Part shown: in pieces, positions 54,795 through 63,026 of the stretch
How positions within the stretch are numbered: the stretch's first letter is position 1
How the letters are laid out: the number at the start of each line of letters is the position of its first letter
Assembly (NCBI GenBank): GCA_021786265.1
Contig: JAJYNP010000141.1
Coordinates: forward strand, 54,605 to 118,604
DNA length: 64,000 nucleotides
Direction of reading: 5' to 3'
From: Chloroflexota bacterium
GTDB taxonomy: Bacteria; Chloroflexota; Limnocylindria; Limnocylindrales; CSP1-4
The notes under the pieces: generated by a model
Database searches by the model: none
What the model saw: the letters and a program-made list of their open reading frames with translations, nothing else
What the model was told of the DNA's origin: nothing
Position numbers and translations under genes: made by a program

Positions 54795-55844
54795 GTGACC
54801 TCCGGCTCGGTCCCGCTCATCATCGACTGCGACACCGGCATCGACGACGGCCTGGCCCTGCTCTACGCCTGCGCCTCGCCGGAGGCGGAGATCGTGGCCG
54901 TCACCTGCACGGCCGGGAACGTGGACGCCCGGCAGGTGGCGGAGAACACGCGGGCCGTGCTCGAGCTGGCGGGCCGGACCGACGTGGAGGTGGCACTCGG
55001 GCGCGAGGTGCCGGTCCTGCGCGAGCTGGTCACCACGCCGGAGACGCACGGGCCGCGCGGCATAGGCTGGGCGGAGCTCCCGCCGCCGACCATGCCGCTC
55101 TCCCCGCGGCACTCGGCCGACCTGATCGTCCAGGAGGCGCGCCGCCGGCCGGGCGAGATCACGCTGGTCACGCTCGCGCCGCTCACGAACGTCGCGCTGG
55201 CGGTGCTCCGCGAGCCGGAATTGCCGCGCCTGCTCGGGCGTCTCGTGATCATGGGCGGCACCTACCGCGCACCGGGCAACACCACGCCGGTGAGCGAGTG
55301 GAACATCCACGTCGACCCTGAGGCGGCGCAGATCGTGTTCCGGGCCTGGGCGTCGGCGATCGGCCGCGACGCGTCGGTGCCCCGTGCCCTGGCCCTGGGC
55401 CTCGACGTGACCGAGCTGGCAAAGCTGCTCCCCGAGCACTTCGCCAGCCTGGGCCGGCGCGCCGGGACGGACGGGGCCGCGCTGGAGGCCCGGGTGCGAT
55501 CGGCGGACGGGCCCGTCCCCGCCAATCCAGTGCTCCGCTACCTGGCCGACTCGCTCCGCTTCTACATGGAGTTCCACGAACGGTACGACCGCTTCTACGG
55601 GGCCTTCATCCACGATCCCCTGGTCGTCGCCGTCGCGCTCGACGCCGCGCTCGCCCGGGCCACACCGGTGGCCGTGGACGTGGAGGTCGCCGGCGCGATC
55701 ACGGCCGGGCAGACGGTGGCCGACTGGCGCCACCTGTGGGGCCGGACCGCGAATGCCGACGTGGCCGTCGAGGCGGACGCGGGGGTGTTCCTGGACCGCC
55801 TGGTCGACCGGCTGGGGGGACTGGCGGCGCGCCACGAACGGTAG
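54795..55844 (+). CDS. Nucleoside hydrolase
   Basis: 349 residues from GTG 54795. The N-terminal calcium/ribose motif IIDCDTGIDDGLALLYA is the IUNH signature (DxDxGxDD). Further matches: VTCTAGNVDARQVAENTRAVLELAGRTDVEVALG, TLAPLTNVALAVL, VIMGGTYRAPGNTTPVSEWNIHVDPEAAQIVFRAW and FIHDPLVVAVALD with the active-site His region. Cleaves ribonucleosides to base and ribose. The following ECF transporter genes begin 210 bp downstream, pointing to nucleoside uptake and salvage. Confidence 0.92.
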   Translation: MTSGSVPLIIDCDTGIDDGLALLYACASPEAEIVAVTCTAGNVDARQVAENTRAVLELAGRTDVEVALGREVPVLRELVTTPETHGPRGIGWAELPPPTMPLSPRHSADLIVQEARRRPGEITLVTLAPLTNVALAVLREPELPRLLGRLVIMGGTYRAPGNTTPVSEWNIHVDPEAAQIVFRAWASAIGRDASVPRALALGLDVTELAKLLPEHFASLGRRAGTDGAALEARVRSADGPVPANPVLRYLADSLRFYMEFHERYDRFYGAFIHDPLVVAVALDAALARATPVAVDVEVAGAITAGQTVADWRHLWGRTANADVAVEADAGVFLDRLVDRLGGLAARHER

Positions 55845-56053
55845 CAGGGGCCAGAAGCCGAGGAATCCGCCGGATGCCCGCCGGAGGAACGACCGACGGC
55901 TGGAATCCGGTGCGCAGGGGCCTGGAGTGCCTCCCCCGGCCCTGGAGCGGCCCGTAAACGACGATGCTCGCGCCCGCCGTTCAGGCCGGCAACGTGGCAA
56001 GCTGTGCGCCGTGAGGCTGACTCGCGGCCCCGCGATCACGGGAGGAGAGGTTG

Positions 56054-56905
56054 ATGAACTGGATCTCGCGGCAGTTCCCCACCCGGGTCATTGTCCTGAT
56101 CCCAGTCGCGATCGCGATCAACATCGTTCTCGGCGCGACCGTCCAGCAGGCCCTGAAGCTGCCGATCTACCTGGATTCGATCGGCACCATCCTGGTCGGC
56201 GTGCTGGCCGGGCCGCTGGCAGGACTCGTGACGGGCGCGCTCGCCAACCTGATCTGGGGCTACCTGCTGCCTGCCCCGATCGGCACCACCACCATCGGCC
56301 CCTTTGCCATCACGGCGGCTGTCATCGGGATCCTGGCGGGCATCTGGGGGCAGCTCGGCCTCTTCCGGTCGCGCAAGGGTGATCCCGGACGGGCCGCCAT
56401 CGGCGCCGTCATCGCGGTGATCATCGTGGGGGGCGTGGCGCTGTACACCTACGGTCGCGCGTACGGCAGCACCACCGCGTTCAACAACAACGTCTTCGGA
56501 AACTCGGCCATCACGTTGGACCAGTCGCGGGTCTTCTTCTTCTTCGTCATGACCGCGTTCGTGCTCCTCATCGGCTGGGCGCTGTTCCTGCGACGCGACG
56601 CGGGAGCGGTGTATGCGGTCGGCGCCGGGCTCATCACCGGGATCGTGGCGGCCATCGTGTCGGCCCCGATCGCTGCGATCGTCTTCGGCGGCGTGACCGG
56701 GAGTGGCGTCGACGCCCTCGTGGCGGCGTTTCGGGCCGGGGGAGACAGCCTCTACGCATCCACCCTGAAGCAGGGCCTGCTCTCCGACCCTCTCGACAAG
56801 ATGATCACCAGCTTCGTCGTGTTCTTCATCATCACCAGCCTGTCGACACGGTTCGTCGCGCGGTTCCCGAACGGTGAGAAGGCGGTCGCGACGGAGACGA
56901 AGTGA
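56054..56905 (+). CDS. ECF transporter S component
   Basis: 283 residues, all-helical membrane protein with about eight spans, longer than the usual six-span, near-200-residue S component. Opening MNWISRQFPTRVIVLIPVAIAINIVLGATVQQALKLPIYLDSIGTILVGVLAGPLAGLVTGALANLIWGYLL is characteristic of S components. Preceded by GGAGGAGAGG; TTG 56051 is an alternative start. It supplies substrate specificity of the ECF transporter below. Neighbouring nucleoside hydrolase suggests a nucleoside or base; not proven. Confidence 0.85.
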   Translation: MNWISRQFPTRVIVLIPVAIAINIVLGATVQQALKLPIYLDSIGTILVGVLAGPLAGLVTGALANLIWGYLLPAPIGTTTIGPFAITAAVIGILAGIWGQLGLFRSRKGDPGRAAIGAVIAVIIVGGVALYTYGRAYGSTTAFNNNVFGNSAITLDQSRVFFFFVMTAFVLLIGWALFLRRDAGAVYAVGAGLITGIVAAIVSAPIAAIVFGGVTGSGVDALVAAFRAGGDSLYASTLKQGLLSDPLDKMITSFVVFFIITSLSTRFVARFPNGEKAVATETK

Positions 56906-56912
56906 TCTGCTC

Positions 56913-57737
56913 GTGACGCGGGACGACAGCCTCGGGGTGGCCGGCGCGGCCGCACGGCTTCCTGCATTCGTCCTTCGCCCCCCGAGCGGCCCGTACCGCT
57001 CGCTCAACCCCGCGACCAAGCTCGTCATCGGCCTGGTCGAGGTGGCGGTCGCGTTCGGAGCCGGCCACTGGACCGGGCCCGTGGTCGTCCTGTGGCTCCT
57101 CGCGGCGGTGGCGTTGATCGCTGGTGTCGCGCGGCAGCTGGCCATCGTGGCGTCGCTGACGCTTCCGGTGGTGGGCTCGATCCTGCTGATCAACACGTTC
57201 CTGCTCCCGGGCGCGACCGACCCCATCGTCCGGCTCGGACCGCTGGCCCCGACGTGGAGCGGCCTCGCCTTCGGCGTCGAGGTGACGCTGCGCCTGCTGG
57301 CCATCTCGCTCGCCCTGGCACTGGTCTACCTGACGACTCCCACCGACGATCTCCTCTCCGACCTCGAGCGGCGCGGGGTGGGCCGACGGCTGGTCTTCAT
57401 CGTGGGCGCGGCCGTGAACACGGTCCCGCGCACGATCGAGCGGGCGGCGGAAATCATCGACGCCCAGAGAGCACGGGCGCTGGACACGGAAGGCCGCTTC
57501 TGGCGGCGCGCCAGGGGCGTGGTTCCGCTCGCGGCCCCGGTCATCTTCGGGGCACTCACCGAGGTCGAGGAACAGACCATGGCGCTCGAGGCGCGCGCGT
57601 TCTCGGCACCGGCCCGTCGGACCGCGCTGCGGCGCCTCCCCGACAGTGGGGCGCAGCGCCTCCTCCGCTGGGCACTGTTCCTGGGCGCCGTCGCGGCGAT
57701 CGCCGCGGAGATCGCCGGCGTGCTGCATCTGCCGTGA
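56913..57737 (+). CDS. ECF transporter transmembrane (T) component
   Basis: 274 residues from GTG 56913. About five membrane spans (LNPATKLVIGLVEVAVAFGAGHW, VVLWLLAAVALIAGVARQLAIVASLTLPVVGSILLINTFLL, LAFGVEVTLRLLAISLALALVYLT, LVFIVGAAVNTVPRTIERAAEIIDAQRARALDT, LLRWALFLGAVAAIAAEIAGVL) and the coupling helices with the Ala-Arg-X motifs (QRARALDT, LEARAFSA). It links the S component to the two ATPases. The start follows the S gene stop by 7 bp. Confidence 0.87.
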   Translation: MTRDDSLGVAGAAARLPAFVLRPPSGPYRSLNPATKLVIGLVEVAVAFGAGHWTGPVVVLWLLAAVALIAGVARQLAIVASLTLPVVGSILLINTFLLPGATDPIVRLGPLAPTWSGLAFGVEVTLRLLAISLALALVYLTTPTDDLLSDLERRGVGRRLVFIVGAAVNTVPRTIERAAEIIDAQRARALDTEGRFWRRARGVVPLAAPVIFGALTEVEEQTMALEARAFSAPARRTALRRLPDSGAQRLLRWALFLGAVAAIAAEIAGVLHLP

Positions 57738-57798
57738 CGGGCCGCCCGGAAGTGGTCCCCGGCACAACCGCGGCGGCGGCTGGCCGGGGGTGTCGCGC

Positions 57799-58704
57799 AT
57801 GACGCTCGCCCTGGCCGGCGCCACCTATCGGTACGCGGGGACGGCTCGCGACGTGCTGGCCGGCGTCACCCTCGAAGTGACCCCGGGGCGCGTGGTCGGC
57901 CTGGTCGGCCCGAACGAGGCCGGCAAGAGCACAGTGTGCCTGGTCGCGTCGGGGCTGGCGCCCGCGTCGATCGGCGGACGCCTCCACGGCTCGGTGACGA
58001 TGGACGGCGTAGAGACGCGATCGCTGAAGCCGCACGAGCTGGCACAGCGCTGCGGCGTCCTGTTCCAGAACCCGACCACGCAGCTCTCCGGCACCGCCGT
58101 CACGGTCTACGAGGAGCTGGCGTTCGGGCCCCGCAACCTGGGGCTGCCGCTCGCCGAGATCGTCGGGCGGGTCGAGTGGGCCCTGGCGACGCTCGGCATC
58201 GAGGCGCTGGCGCCGAAGGACCCCGCGCGGCTCTCCGGGGGGCAGGCGCAGCTGGTGGCGCTGGCGTCCGTGCTGGCGCTCCGACCCGCCTACCTGGTCC
58301 TCGACGAGCCGACCAGCCAGCTCGACCCGCAGGGCACGCGACTGGTGGGCGAGGCGCTGGCGCATCTCGCCGGGGGGACCGGGACGGGGATCCTGATCGT
58401 CGAGCACAAGACCGAGCTGCTGGCGGCGCTGGCCGACGAGGTGGTGGTGATCGACGGGGGACGGGTGGTCGAGTCGGGACCGGCGGCGGCGATGCTGGCC
58501 GATCCGCGGCTCCCGGAGCTGGGGGTCGAGCCGCCGGCGGCCGTCCGGCTGAGGCGAGCGATCTCGGCCGCGGGGCTCGATCCGGACCAGGCCCTGCCGG
58601 CGGGGGCGCTCGGCCCCGTCGAGGAGCGCAGCCGGGGAGACGGTGGGCCGGCGAGACCATCCGGCGCAATCGACCGCCCGGGCGGCGGGGACGGTCGAGC
58701 GTGA
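57799..58704 (+). CDS. ECF transporter ATPase A1
   Basis: 301 residues. ATP-binding domain in residues 1-230: Walker A GPNEAGKST (Glu in place of the usual Gly or Ser), FQNPTTQLSGTAVTVYEELAFGPRNLGLP (the ECF Q-loop with the QLSG switch), signature LSGGQAQLVALASVLALRP, Walker B LVLDEPTSQLDP and IVEHKTELLAALADEV. Residues 240-301 are a Pro/Gly-rich tail. It pairs with A2, whose GTG overlaps its stop as GTGA. Confidence 0.92.
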   Translation: MTLALAGATYRYAGTARDVLAGVTLEVTPGRVVGLVGPNEAGKSTVCLVASGLAPASIGGRLHGSVTMDGVETRSLKPHELAQRCGVLFQNPTTQLSGTAVTVYEELAFGPRNLGLPLAEIVGRVEWALATLGIEALAPKDPARLSGGQAQLVALASVLALRPAYLVLDEPTSQLDPQGTRLVGEALAHLAGGTGTGILIVEHKTELLAALADEVVVIDGGRVVESGPAAAMLADPRLPELGVEPPAAVRLRRAISAAGLDPDQALPAGALGPVEERSRGDGGPARPSGAIDRPGGGDGRA

Positions 58705-59531
58705 GCATCCCGATCGCCGTCGAATCGGTCGTCTTCGTCTACCCCGACGGGACGCGCGCCCTCGACGGGGTGGACCTGCGGGTCGATCCTGGGGAGCGTG
58801 TCGCGATCGTCGGACAGAACGGATCCGGCAAGTCCACGCTCGTCCGGCAGCTCAACGGGCTGTTGCGGCCGACCGAGGGACGCGTGCTGGTGGGCGGCGA
58901 GGACGCGGCACGCTTCCATGTCGCCCAGCTGGCGGCCAGGGTCGGGCTGGCGTTCCAGAACCCGGACCGCCAGATCTTCGCCGGTCGGGTCCGGGCGGAG
59001 GTCGCGTTCGGGCCGCGGAACCTGGGCCGCAGTGGGGCGGCGCTGAATGGGTCGGTGGACGAGGCGCTCGACGCGGTGGGCCTGGCCCACGTGGCCGACC
59101 ACAACCCGTACGACCTGGGGTATTCGCGGCGCAAGCTGCTGGCGATCGCCTCGATCCTGGCGATGGGCACGCCGGTGGTGATCCTGGACGAGCCGACGAC
59201 GGGACAGGATGCGCCGGGCGTGGCGCGGGTGCGGGCCATCATCGAGCGTTTGTCGGACGAGGGGCGCACGGTGATCACGATCAGCCACGACATGCGCTTC
59301 GTGGCGGAGACGTCGCGCCGGGTGGTGGTGATGCGGGCGGGGCGGATCGTGCTCGATGGGACGCCGGCCGACGTGTTCGCGGAGCCGAACTGGCCGGCGT
59401 TGGCGTCGACGTACCTGGAGCCGACACTGCCGGCGCGGGTGGGGGCGCGGCTGGGACTGGGCAGCACGCCGACAGAGTCGGGGCTGGTGAAGGCGATGAG
59501 GTCGCAGGTGGTCAACCGAATGCAGGACTAG
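58701..59531 (+). CDS. ECF transporter ATPase A2 with atypical signature
   Basis: 276 residues from a GTG that overlaps the A1 stop. Walker A GQNGSGKST, FQNPDRQIFAGRVRAEVAFGPRNLG, Walker B VVILDEPTTGQDA and ISHDMRFVAETSRRVVVM. Where other members have LSGGQ, this has DLGYSRRKLLAIASILAMG, a divergent signature found in some ECF pairs. The A1-A2 heterodimer would then have one canonical and one degenerate ATP site. A hairpin 8 bp after its stop ends the operon. Confidence 0.92.
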   Translation: MSIPIAVESVVFVYPDGTRALDGVDLRVDPGERVAIVGQNGSGKSTLVRQLNGLLRPTEGRVLVGGEDAARFHVAQLAARVGLAFQNPDRQIFAGRVRAEVAFGPRNLGRSGAALNGSVDEALDAVGLAHVADHNPYDLGYSRRKLLAIASILAMGTPVVILDEPTTGQDAPGVARVRAIIERLSDEGRTVITISHDMRFVAETSRRVVVMRAGRIVLDGTPADVFAEPNWPALASTYLEPTLPARVGARLGLGSTPTESGLVKAMRSQVVNRMQD

Positions 59532-59538
59532 ACTGTGT

Positions 59539-59559
59539 CATCGCCGAATGTCGGCGATG
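59539..59559 (+). terminator. Terminator of the ECF operon
   Basis: 9-bp perfect stem CATCGCCGA/TCGGCGATG around ATG, 8 bp past the A2 stop. Confidence 0.6.
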
Positions 59560-59630
59560 CACCGCGTGGTCTCCCCTTCTCGGACCTGCGCCTGCGTTTT
59601 CCAGCTCGGGAAGCGGAGAGGAAGGTCAAC

Positions 59631-59840
59631 ATGACCACCGGTACCGTCAAGAAGGTCGTCGCCGACCGCGGCTTCGGCTTCATCACGGCCGAGGACGGCA
59701 AGGAGTACTTCTTCCATCGGAGCGCCGTCGAGCAGTCGCTCGACTTCGACCGGCTGGCGGGAGGCGAGCGGGTCGTGTTCGAGGTCGAGCCGAGCCCGCG
59801 GGGACCGCGCGCGACCCACGTCCGCGGGGCCAACGACTGA
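59631..59840 (+). CDS. Cold-shock domain protein
   Basis: 69-residue CSD protein: MTTGTVKKVVADRGFGFITAEDGKEYFFHRSAVEQSLDFDRLAGGERVVFEVEPSPRGPRATHV, with RNP-1 (RGFGFI) and RNP-2 (YFFHRS). A nucleic-acid chaperone that melts RNA or DNA structure. The ATG at 59631 has a GGAGAGGAAGG site; upstream frame to 59535 is unlikely. First of a short plus-strand set. Confidence 0.95.
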   Translation: MTTGTVKKVVADRGFGFITAEDGKEYFFHRSAVEQSLDFDRLAGGERVVFEVEPSPRGPRATHVRGAND

Positions 59841-59862
59841 CGCTGGACGGGCATCCAGGACC

Positions 59863-60066
59863 ATGCACTGGCAACGATCGGGACCGCCGCGAAAGCCGGA
59901 GCCGGCCGGGGCCGACGGGATGCCGCTCGTCAAGCACGTGATCGAGGAGTACCGGCACCGGATGCGCCAGGTGACCTGCACGTGCGGCTGGCAGGGCAGC
60001 AGCATCGACAGCGATCCGACCGGCTGGAAGGCGCACCTGGCGGAGACGCGGCGGCCGCGGAGTTGA
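59863..60066 (+). CDS. Small protein with a CxCGW motif
   Basis: 67 residues, 22 bp after the cold-shock gene. The second half (EYRHRMRQVTCTCGWQGSSIDSDPTGWKAHLAETR) has a CTCGW...H pattern like a tiny single zinc-binding finger found in actinobacterial small proteins. First 20 residues are basic/Pro-rich. Function unknown. Confidence 0.55.
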   Translation: MHWQRSGPPRKPEPAGADGMPLVKHVIEEYRHRMRQVTCTCGWQGSSIDSDPTGWKAHLAETRRPRS

Positions 60067-60186
60067 CCTGCCGCCGGGAGTCGCGGGCCGAGGTGGCGTT
60101 CAGCTGCTCTTCAGTGTTCCGCGCCAGGATACGCAGGTAGTCGCCGGAAACGCCGAGCGACAACGTCGAATCCATGGTGACACCGA

Positions 60187-60468
60187 ATGATGTACTGGGG
60201 TTGGCACGTCGGCCCGGGTGGCTGGGTCGGCGGACTCATCGGAATGCTGATCTGGCTCGTCGTCATCGGACTCTTCATCCTGGTGGTGGTGCGCCTGCTC
60301 TCCGGGTCGCGGGCATCGGACCGCTACTGGGGGCCACCGACCCGGCCGGATGACCCGGAGGAGATCCTCCGGGCGCGGTTCGCCCGCGGTGAGATCGCGC
60401 CCGACGAGTACGAGCAGCGGCTCGAGGTCCTGAGGCGCACGCGGCCGCCGCAACCGCCGCAGAAGTAG
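60187..60468 (+). CDS. SHOCT-domain small membrane protein
   Basis: 93 residues: one long membrane helix (about 12-40, GGWVGGLIGMLIWLVVIGLFILVVVRLL) followed by the SHOCT motif (PEEILRARFARGEIAPDEYEQRLEVLRR) near the C-terminus, which typically mediates protein oligomerisation. Two ATGs in a row at 60187 and 60190 both fit. Roles of such proteins are unknown. Confidence 0.85.
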   Translation: MMYWGWHVGPGGWVGGLIGMLIWLVVIGLFILVVVRLLSGSRASDRYWGPPTRPDDPEEILRARFARGEIAPDEYEQRLEVLRRTRPPQPPQK

Positions 60469-60691
60469 CCGCGCGACCGGGGGGCAGGCCGGCACACACG
60501 GGCGCCGCAACCGCCACCCCTGCCCCACCGGCGCCAAGGCGGCCCCAAAGGCGCCCCACCGGCGCCAAGGCGCCCGGAAGCATCCCGCGCTCCATGGGAT
60601 GATCGGCGCGTATGGAGCCTCTCGCCTTCGTCGCCGGTGCGCTCCGCATCGCGCTCAGCTGGCGCGGCTGGCGGTCGGCCCGCTCGCGAGG

Positions 60692-61177
60692 ATGGTGACG
60701 CTCACCTCCGCGTCCAGCGGGCTGGGCGTCGTCGCCCTCGTGAGCACCACGATCCACGGCGTGTCGCGCGCGCAGGCGGAGCTGGCCAGGCGGGTTGGGG
60801 GCCACTTCGTCGAGGGCATCGGCAACTTCATCGGCCTGCGGCACGAGGGACCCGGGGTGGCCCTCGCAGACTTCGCCGAGGCACACCGCCGCATGGCAAC
60901 CGCCGGCTACGACCCGGAGCCGATCGACGCGGCGTGGGCGGCCTTCGAGCAGACGCGCGCGGCCTGCTCCGGCCGGCTCGAGGCGCTGGCGGAGTACTGG
61001 GCCGTGCCCGCGGCGCGGTGGGTCGAGGAGCACGCGGCGACCGGGGCGACCGGGGCGACCGTGCACGGGCTTCCGGCCGCCGCGCACCATCACGACGAGG
61101 CGGGGCGGATCGGCACCGACGCTGCGGAAGCGCAGCCGGCAGCCGGCCTGCGCGACGGCCGCGGCACCGACCAGTGA
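60692..61177 (+). CDS. Hypothetical protein, coupled to the EamA exporter gene
   Basis: 161 residues from ATG 60692; a 28-codon frame (60612-60698) overlaps its start by translational coupling. Helical, slightly hydrophobic at the start (MVTLTSASSGLGVVALVSTTIHGVSRAQAELARRVGG) then FIGLRHEGPGVALADFAEAHRRMATAGYDPEPIDAAWAAFEQTRAACSGRLEALAEYWAVP. Its stop overlaps the GTG of the EamA gene as GTGA, so the two should be co-translated. No family recognised. Confidence 0.45.
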   Translation: MVTLTSASSGLGVVALVSTTIHGVSRAQAELARRVGGHFVEGIGNFIGLRHEGPGVALADFAEAHRRMATAGYDPEPIDAAWAAFEQTRAACSGRLEALAEYWAVPAARWVEEHAATGATGATVHGLPAAAHHHDEAGRIGTDAAEAQPAAGLRDGRGTDQ

Positions 61178-62037
61178 CCGGGACCACCATCGCGATTCTC
61201 GGTGGACTCGGCGCGGCCATCTGCTGGACCGTCACCACGATGTCGTCGGCGGAGGCCAGCCGGCTGATCGGCGCCCGGCTCACGCTTGCCTGGGTCATGA
61301 CGATCGGCCTCGTCATCGTGGCGCCGTTCGTGCTCACCGAGCCCGCGACCCTCGATCCACGCTCCGCGTTCTGGCTCTTCCTGGTCGGTGCCGGCAACGT
61401 CGCGGGGCTCCTGCTCGAATACGCGGGGCTGCGGCTGGGCCGGGTGGGCGTGGTCGCACCCATCGCCTCGGCCGAAGGGGCCGTCGCTGCGGTCATCGCC
61501 GCCATCGCCGGGGAAGCCATCGCGCCGGCCGTCGGCGGCTCGCTCGCGCTGATCGCCGGCGGAATCGTCCTGGCGGCCGGGCTCGATCCGTCCTCGAAGC
61601 CGAAGGAGGGCGAGCGCACGGCCCGGCTGGTGCCCGCGCTGCTCGGGTTCGGTGCGGCCCTCGCGTTCGGGACCGTGCTGTTCTCGGCCGGGCAGGTCAG
61701 TGCAGACCTCCCGATCGCCTGGGTCGTCCTCCCGGCGCGCCTCGTCGGGTGCGTGTTCATCGCGCTTCCGCTGCTGTTCACGCGCAGGCTGCGACTCACG
61801 CGGCGTGCGGCGCCGTTCGTCACGGCCTCGGGCGCCATGGAGGTGGTGGGCTTCGCCATCTACACCGTCGCGTCTGAGCACGGGATCGCCATCGCGTCCG
61901 TCCTGGGCTCCGAGTTCGCGGCCATCGCCGCCGTTGCCGCGTGGGTGTTGTTCCGCGAGCGGCTCAGTCGCGTCCAGGTCGCGGGCGTCGGAGCGATTGC
62001 CGTGGGCGTGGCGCTGCTCGCGGCCTTCCGCGCCTGA
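61174..62037 (+). CDS. EamA/DMT family transporter
   Basis: 287 residues, ten membrane helices in two repeats of five, the EamA (drug/metabolite transporter) fold: TGTTIAILGGLGAAICWTVTTMSSAEASRLIGARLTLAWVM, VGVVAPIASAEGAVAAVIAAIAGEAIAPAVGG and LGSEFAAIAAVAAWVLFRERLSRVQVAGVGAIAVGVALLAA with the WxxFRERLS motif before the last helix. GTG start. Exports or imports small metabolites; substrate unknown. Confidence 0.92.
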   Translation: MTGTTIAILGGLGAAICWTVTTMSSAEASRLIGARLTLAWVMTIGLVIVAPFVLTEPATLDPRSAFWLFLVGAGNVAGLLLEYAGLRLGRVGVVAPIASAEGAVAAVIAAIAGEAIAPAVGGSLALIAGGIVLAAGLDPSSKPKEGERTARLVPALLGFGAALAFGTVLFSAGQVSADLPIAWVVLPARLVGCVFIALPLLFTRRLRLTRRAAPFVTASGAMEVVGFAIYTVASEHGIAIASVLGSEFAAIAAVAAWVLFRERLSRVQVAGVGAIAVGVALLAAFRA

Positions 62038-62178
62038 GGACCGGCGACTGGCGCCCCCTGGCCGCCGTCCCGGCCCCCCAGCGGGCTCGCCGTCCCGTCC
62101 CGGCCCCCCAGCGGGCTCGCCGTCCCGTCCCGGCCCCCCCAGCGGGCTCGCCGTCCCGTCCCGGCCCCCCACGGGCCG

Positions 62179-62195
62179 GCGATACTTTGTATCGC
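62179..62195 (-). repeat. ATACAAAGTAT palindrome, copy 7 (perfect, compensatory stem)
   Basis: GCGATACTTTGTATCGC: full 7-bp stem with a C-G pair swapped to G-C relative to copies 4-6, evidence that the hairpin is kept. Confidence 0.85.
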
Positions 62196-62318
62196 ACTGT
62201 GCCCGACCCGCCCACATGGGAGGTCGAGGGCGCGGAGGCTGCGCGTGCGGAGATCAGGCGTGCTGCGGCGGTTGTCCACAGCGCGGCGGTTGAACTGGTG
62301 ACACGGGTGGCTCCCGAC

Positions 62319-62335
62319 GCGATACTTTGTATAGT
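62319..62335 (-). repeat. ATACAAAGTAT palindrome, copy 8
   Basis: Core at 62322-62332 in the same orientation as copy 7, 140 bp away; flanks mismatched. Confidence 0.8.
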
Positions 62336-62468
62336 CATTCGCCGGGACCCTTCCGGCGGGGAGGACCCCGCCCAGGTCGCCTGCCGCCCCCCCGCCCAGA
62401 ACCGCAGCTCACCCCGCCTCGCCGGCGCGGTCGTGCCGTTTCGCATTCCGCCGATGGGAGGGCCCAGG

Positions 62469-63026
62469 ATGCTTCCTTACTCGCTCGCGCGGGTCAACAC
62501 GGTGCTGATGCTGCATGCGGCCGCCCCGCTCTCAACCGCGGACCTCGCGCGTTCAGCGGAGCTTGCATATGCGCCGGCCGAGTCGGCGCTTGCCACCCTC
62601 GAGAAGCGGGGCCTCGTCCGGCGCACGCGCCGGGCCGGCCGTGACAGGTTTGGCCCGAACCCCGACAGCCTCCACTACCCGATGGCCTACGCGACCGCCC
62701 TGGTCGACCTCCCGGTGGCGGAAGCACTCCGTGGCGACCGCGCCTCCGCGGTATACGCGTACGGTCCGATCACGGAGCCCGGCAGCGTGACGACCCACGG
62801 CGATCTCGACCTGCTCGTCGTCGGTGAGATCGACGACCCGGGTGGGTTGATGGCGCGGCTCGCCCTCATGGGGAGGCGCCTCGGACGCCTGGTCGTCCCG
62901 CTGATCCTGACGTACGACCAGCTCGACCAGGCAAGGCGACACGGCGACGGGCACGTCGCGGCGGCGCTGGGCGGCGTGCGGATCCTGAAGGCCATGCCGG
63001 CGGATCGGCTGCCGGATCCGGGCTAG
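62469..63026 (+). CDS. Winged-helix nucleotidyltransferase domain protein
   Basis: 185 residues. A DNA-binding winged helix (about 5-60; LARVNTVLMLHAAAPLSTADLARSAELAYAPAESALATLEKRGLVRRTRRAGRDRF) is joined to a minimal nucleotidyltransferase (about 90-130) with VYAYGPITEPGSVTTHGDLDLLVVG, i.e. the GS...GxxxDxD pattern. ATG 62469 is preferred because GGGAGG sits 8 bp upstream; 62454 is an alternative. Such HTH-NTase proteins are often in toxin-antitoxin or DNA-transaction settings; role here unknown. Confidence 0.8.
   Translation: MLPYSLARVNTVLMLHAAAPLSTADLARSAELAYAPAESALATLEKRGLVRRTRRAGRDRFGPNPDSLHYPMAYATALVDLPVAEALRGDRASAVYAYGPITEPGSVTTHGDLDLLVVGEIDDPGGLMARLALMGRRLGRLVVPLILTYDQLDQARRHGDGHVAAALGGVRILKAMPADRLPDPG

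Larger units (their letters stand above)
62038..62468. repeat. Gene-free region with 30-bp array and two palindromes
   Basis: About 430 bp. Three full copies of a 30-bp unit (CGGCCCCCCAGCGGGCTCGC + CGTCCCGTCC) at 62071-62161, the third with one extra C, then palindromes at 62179-62195 and 62319-62335. The far end should hold the promoter of the HTH-nucleotidyltransferase gene. Confidence 0.65.

Noticed and set aside
55880..56050. Cobalamin-type riboswitch ahead of the ECF genes
   Set aside because: GGAATCCGGTGC at 55900-55913 resembles part of a B12 riboswitch, but the conserved B12 box and CCCGCNACTG core are missing.
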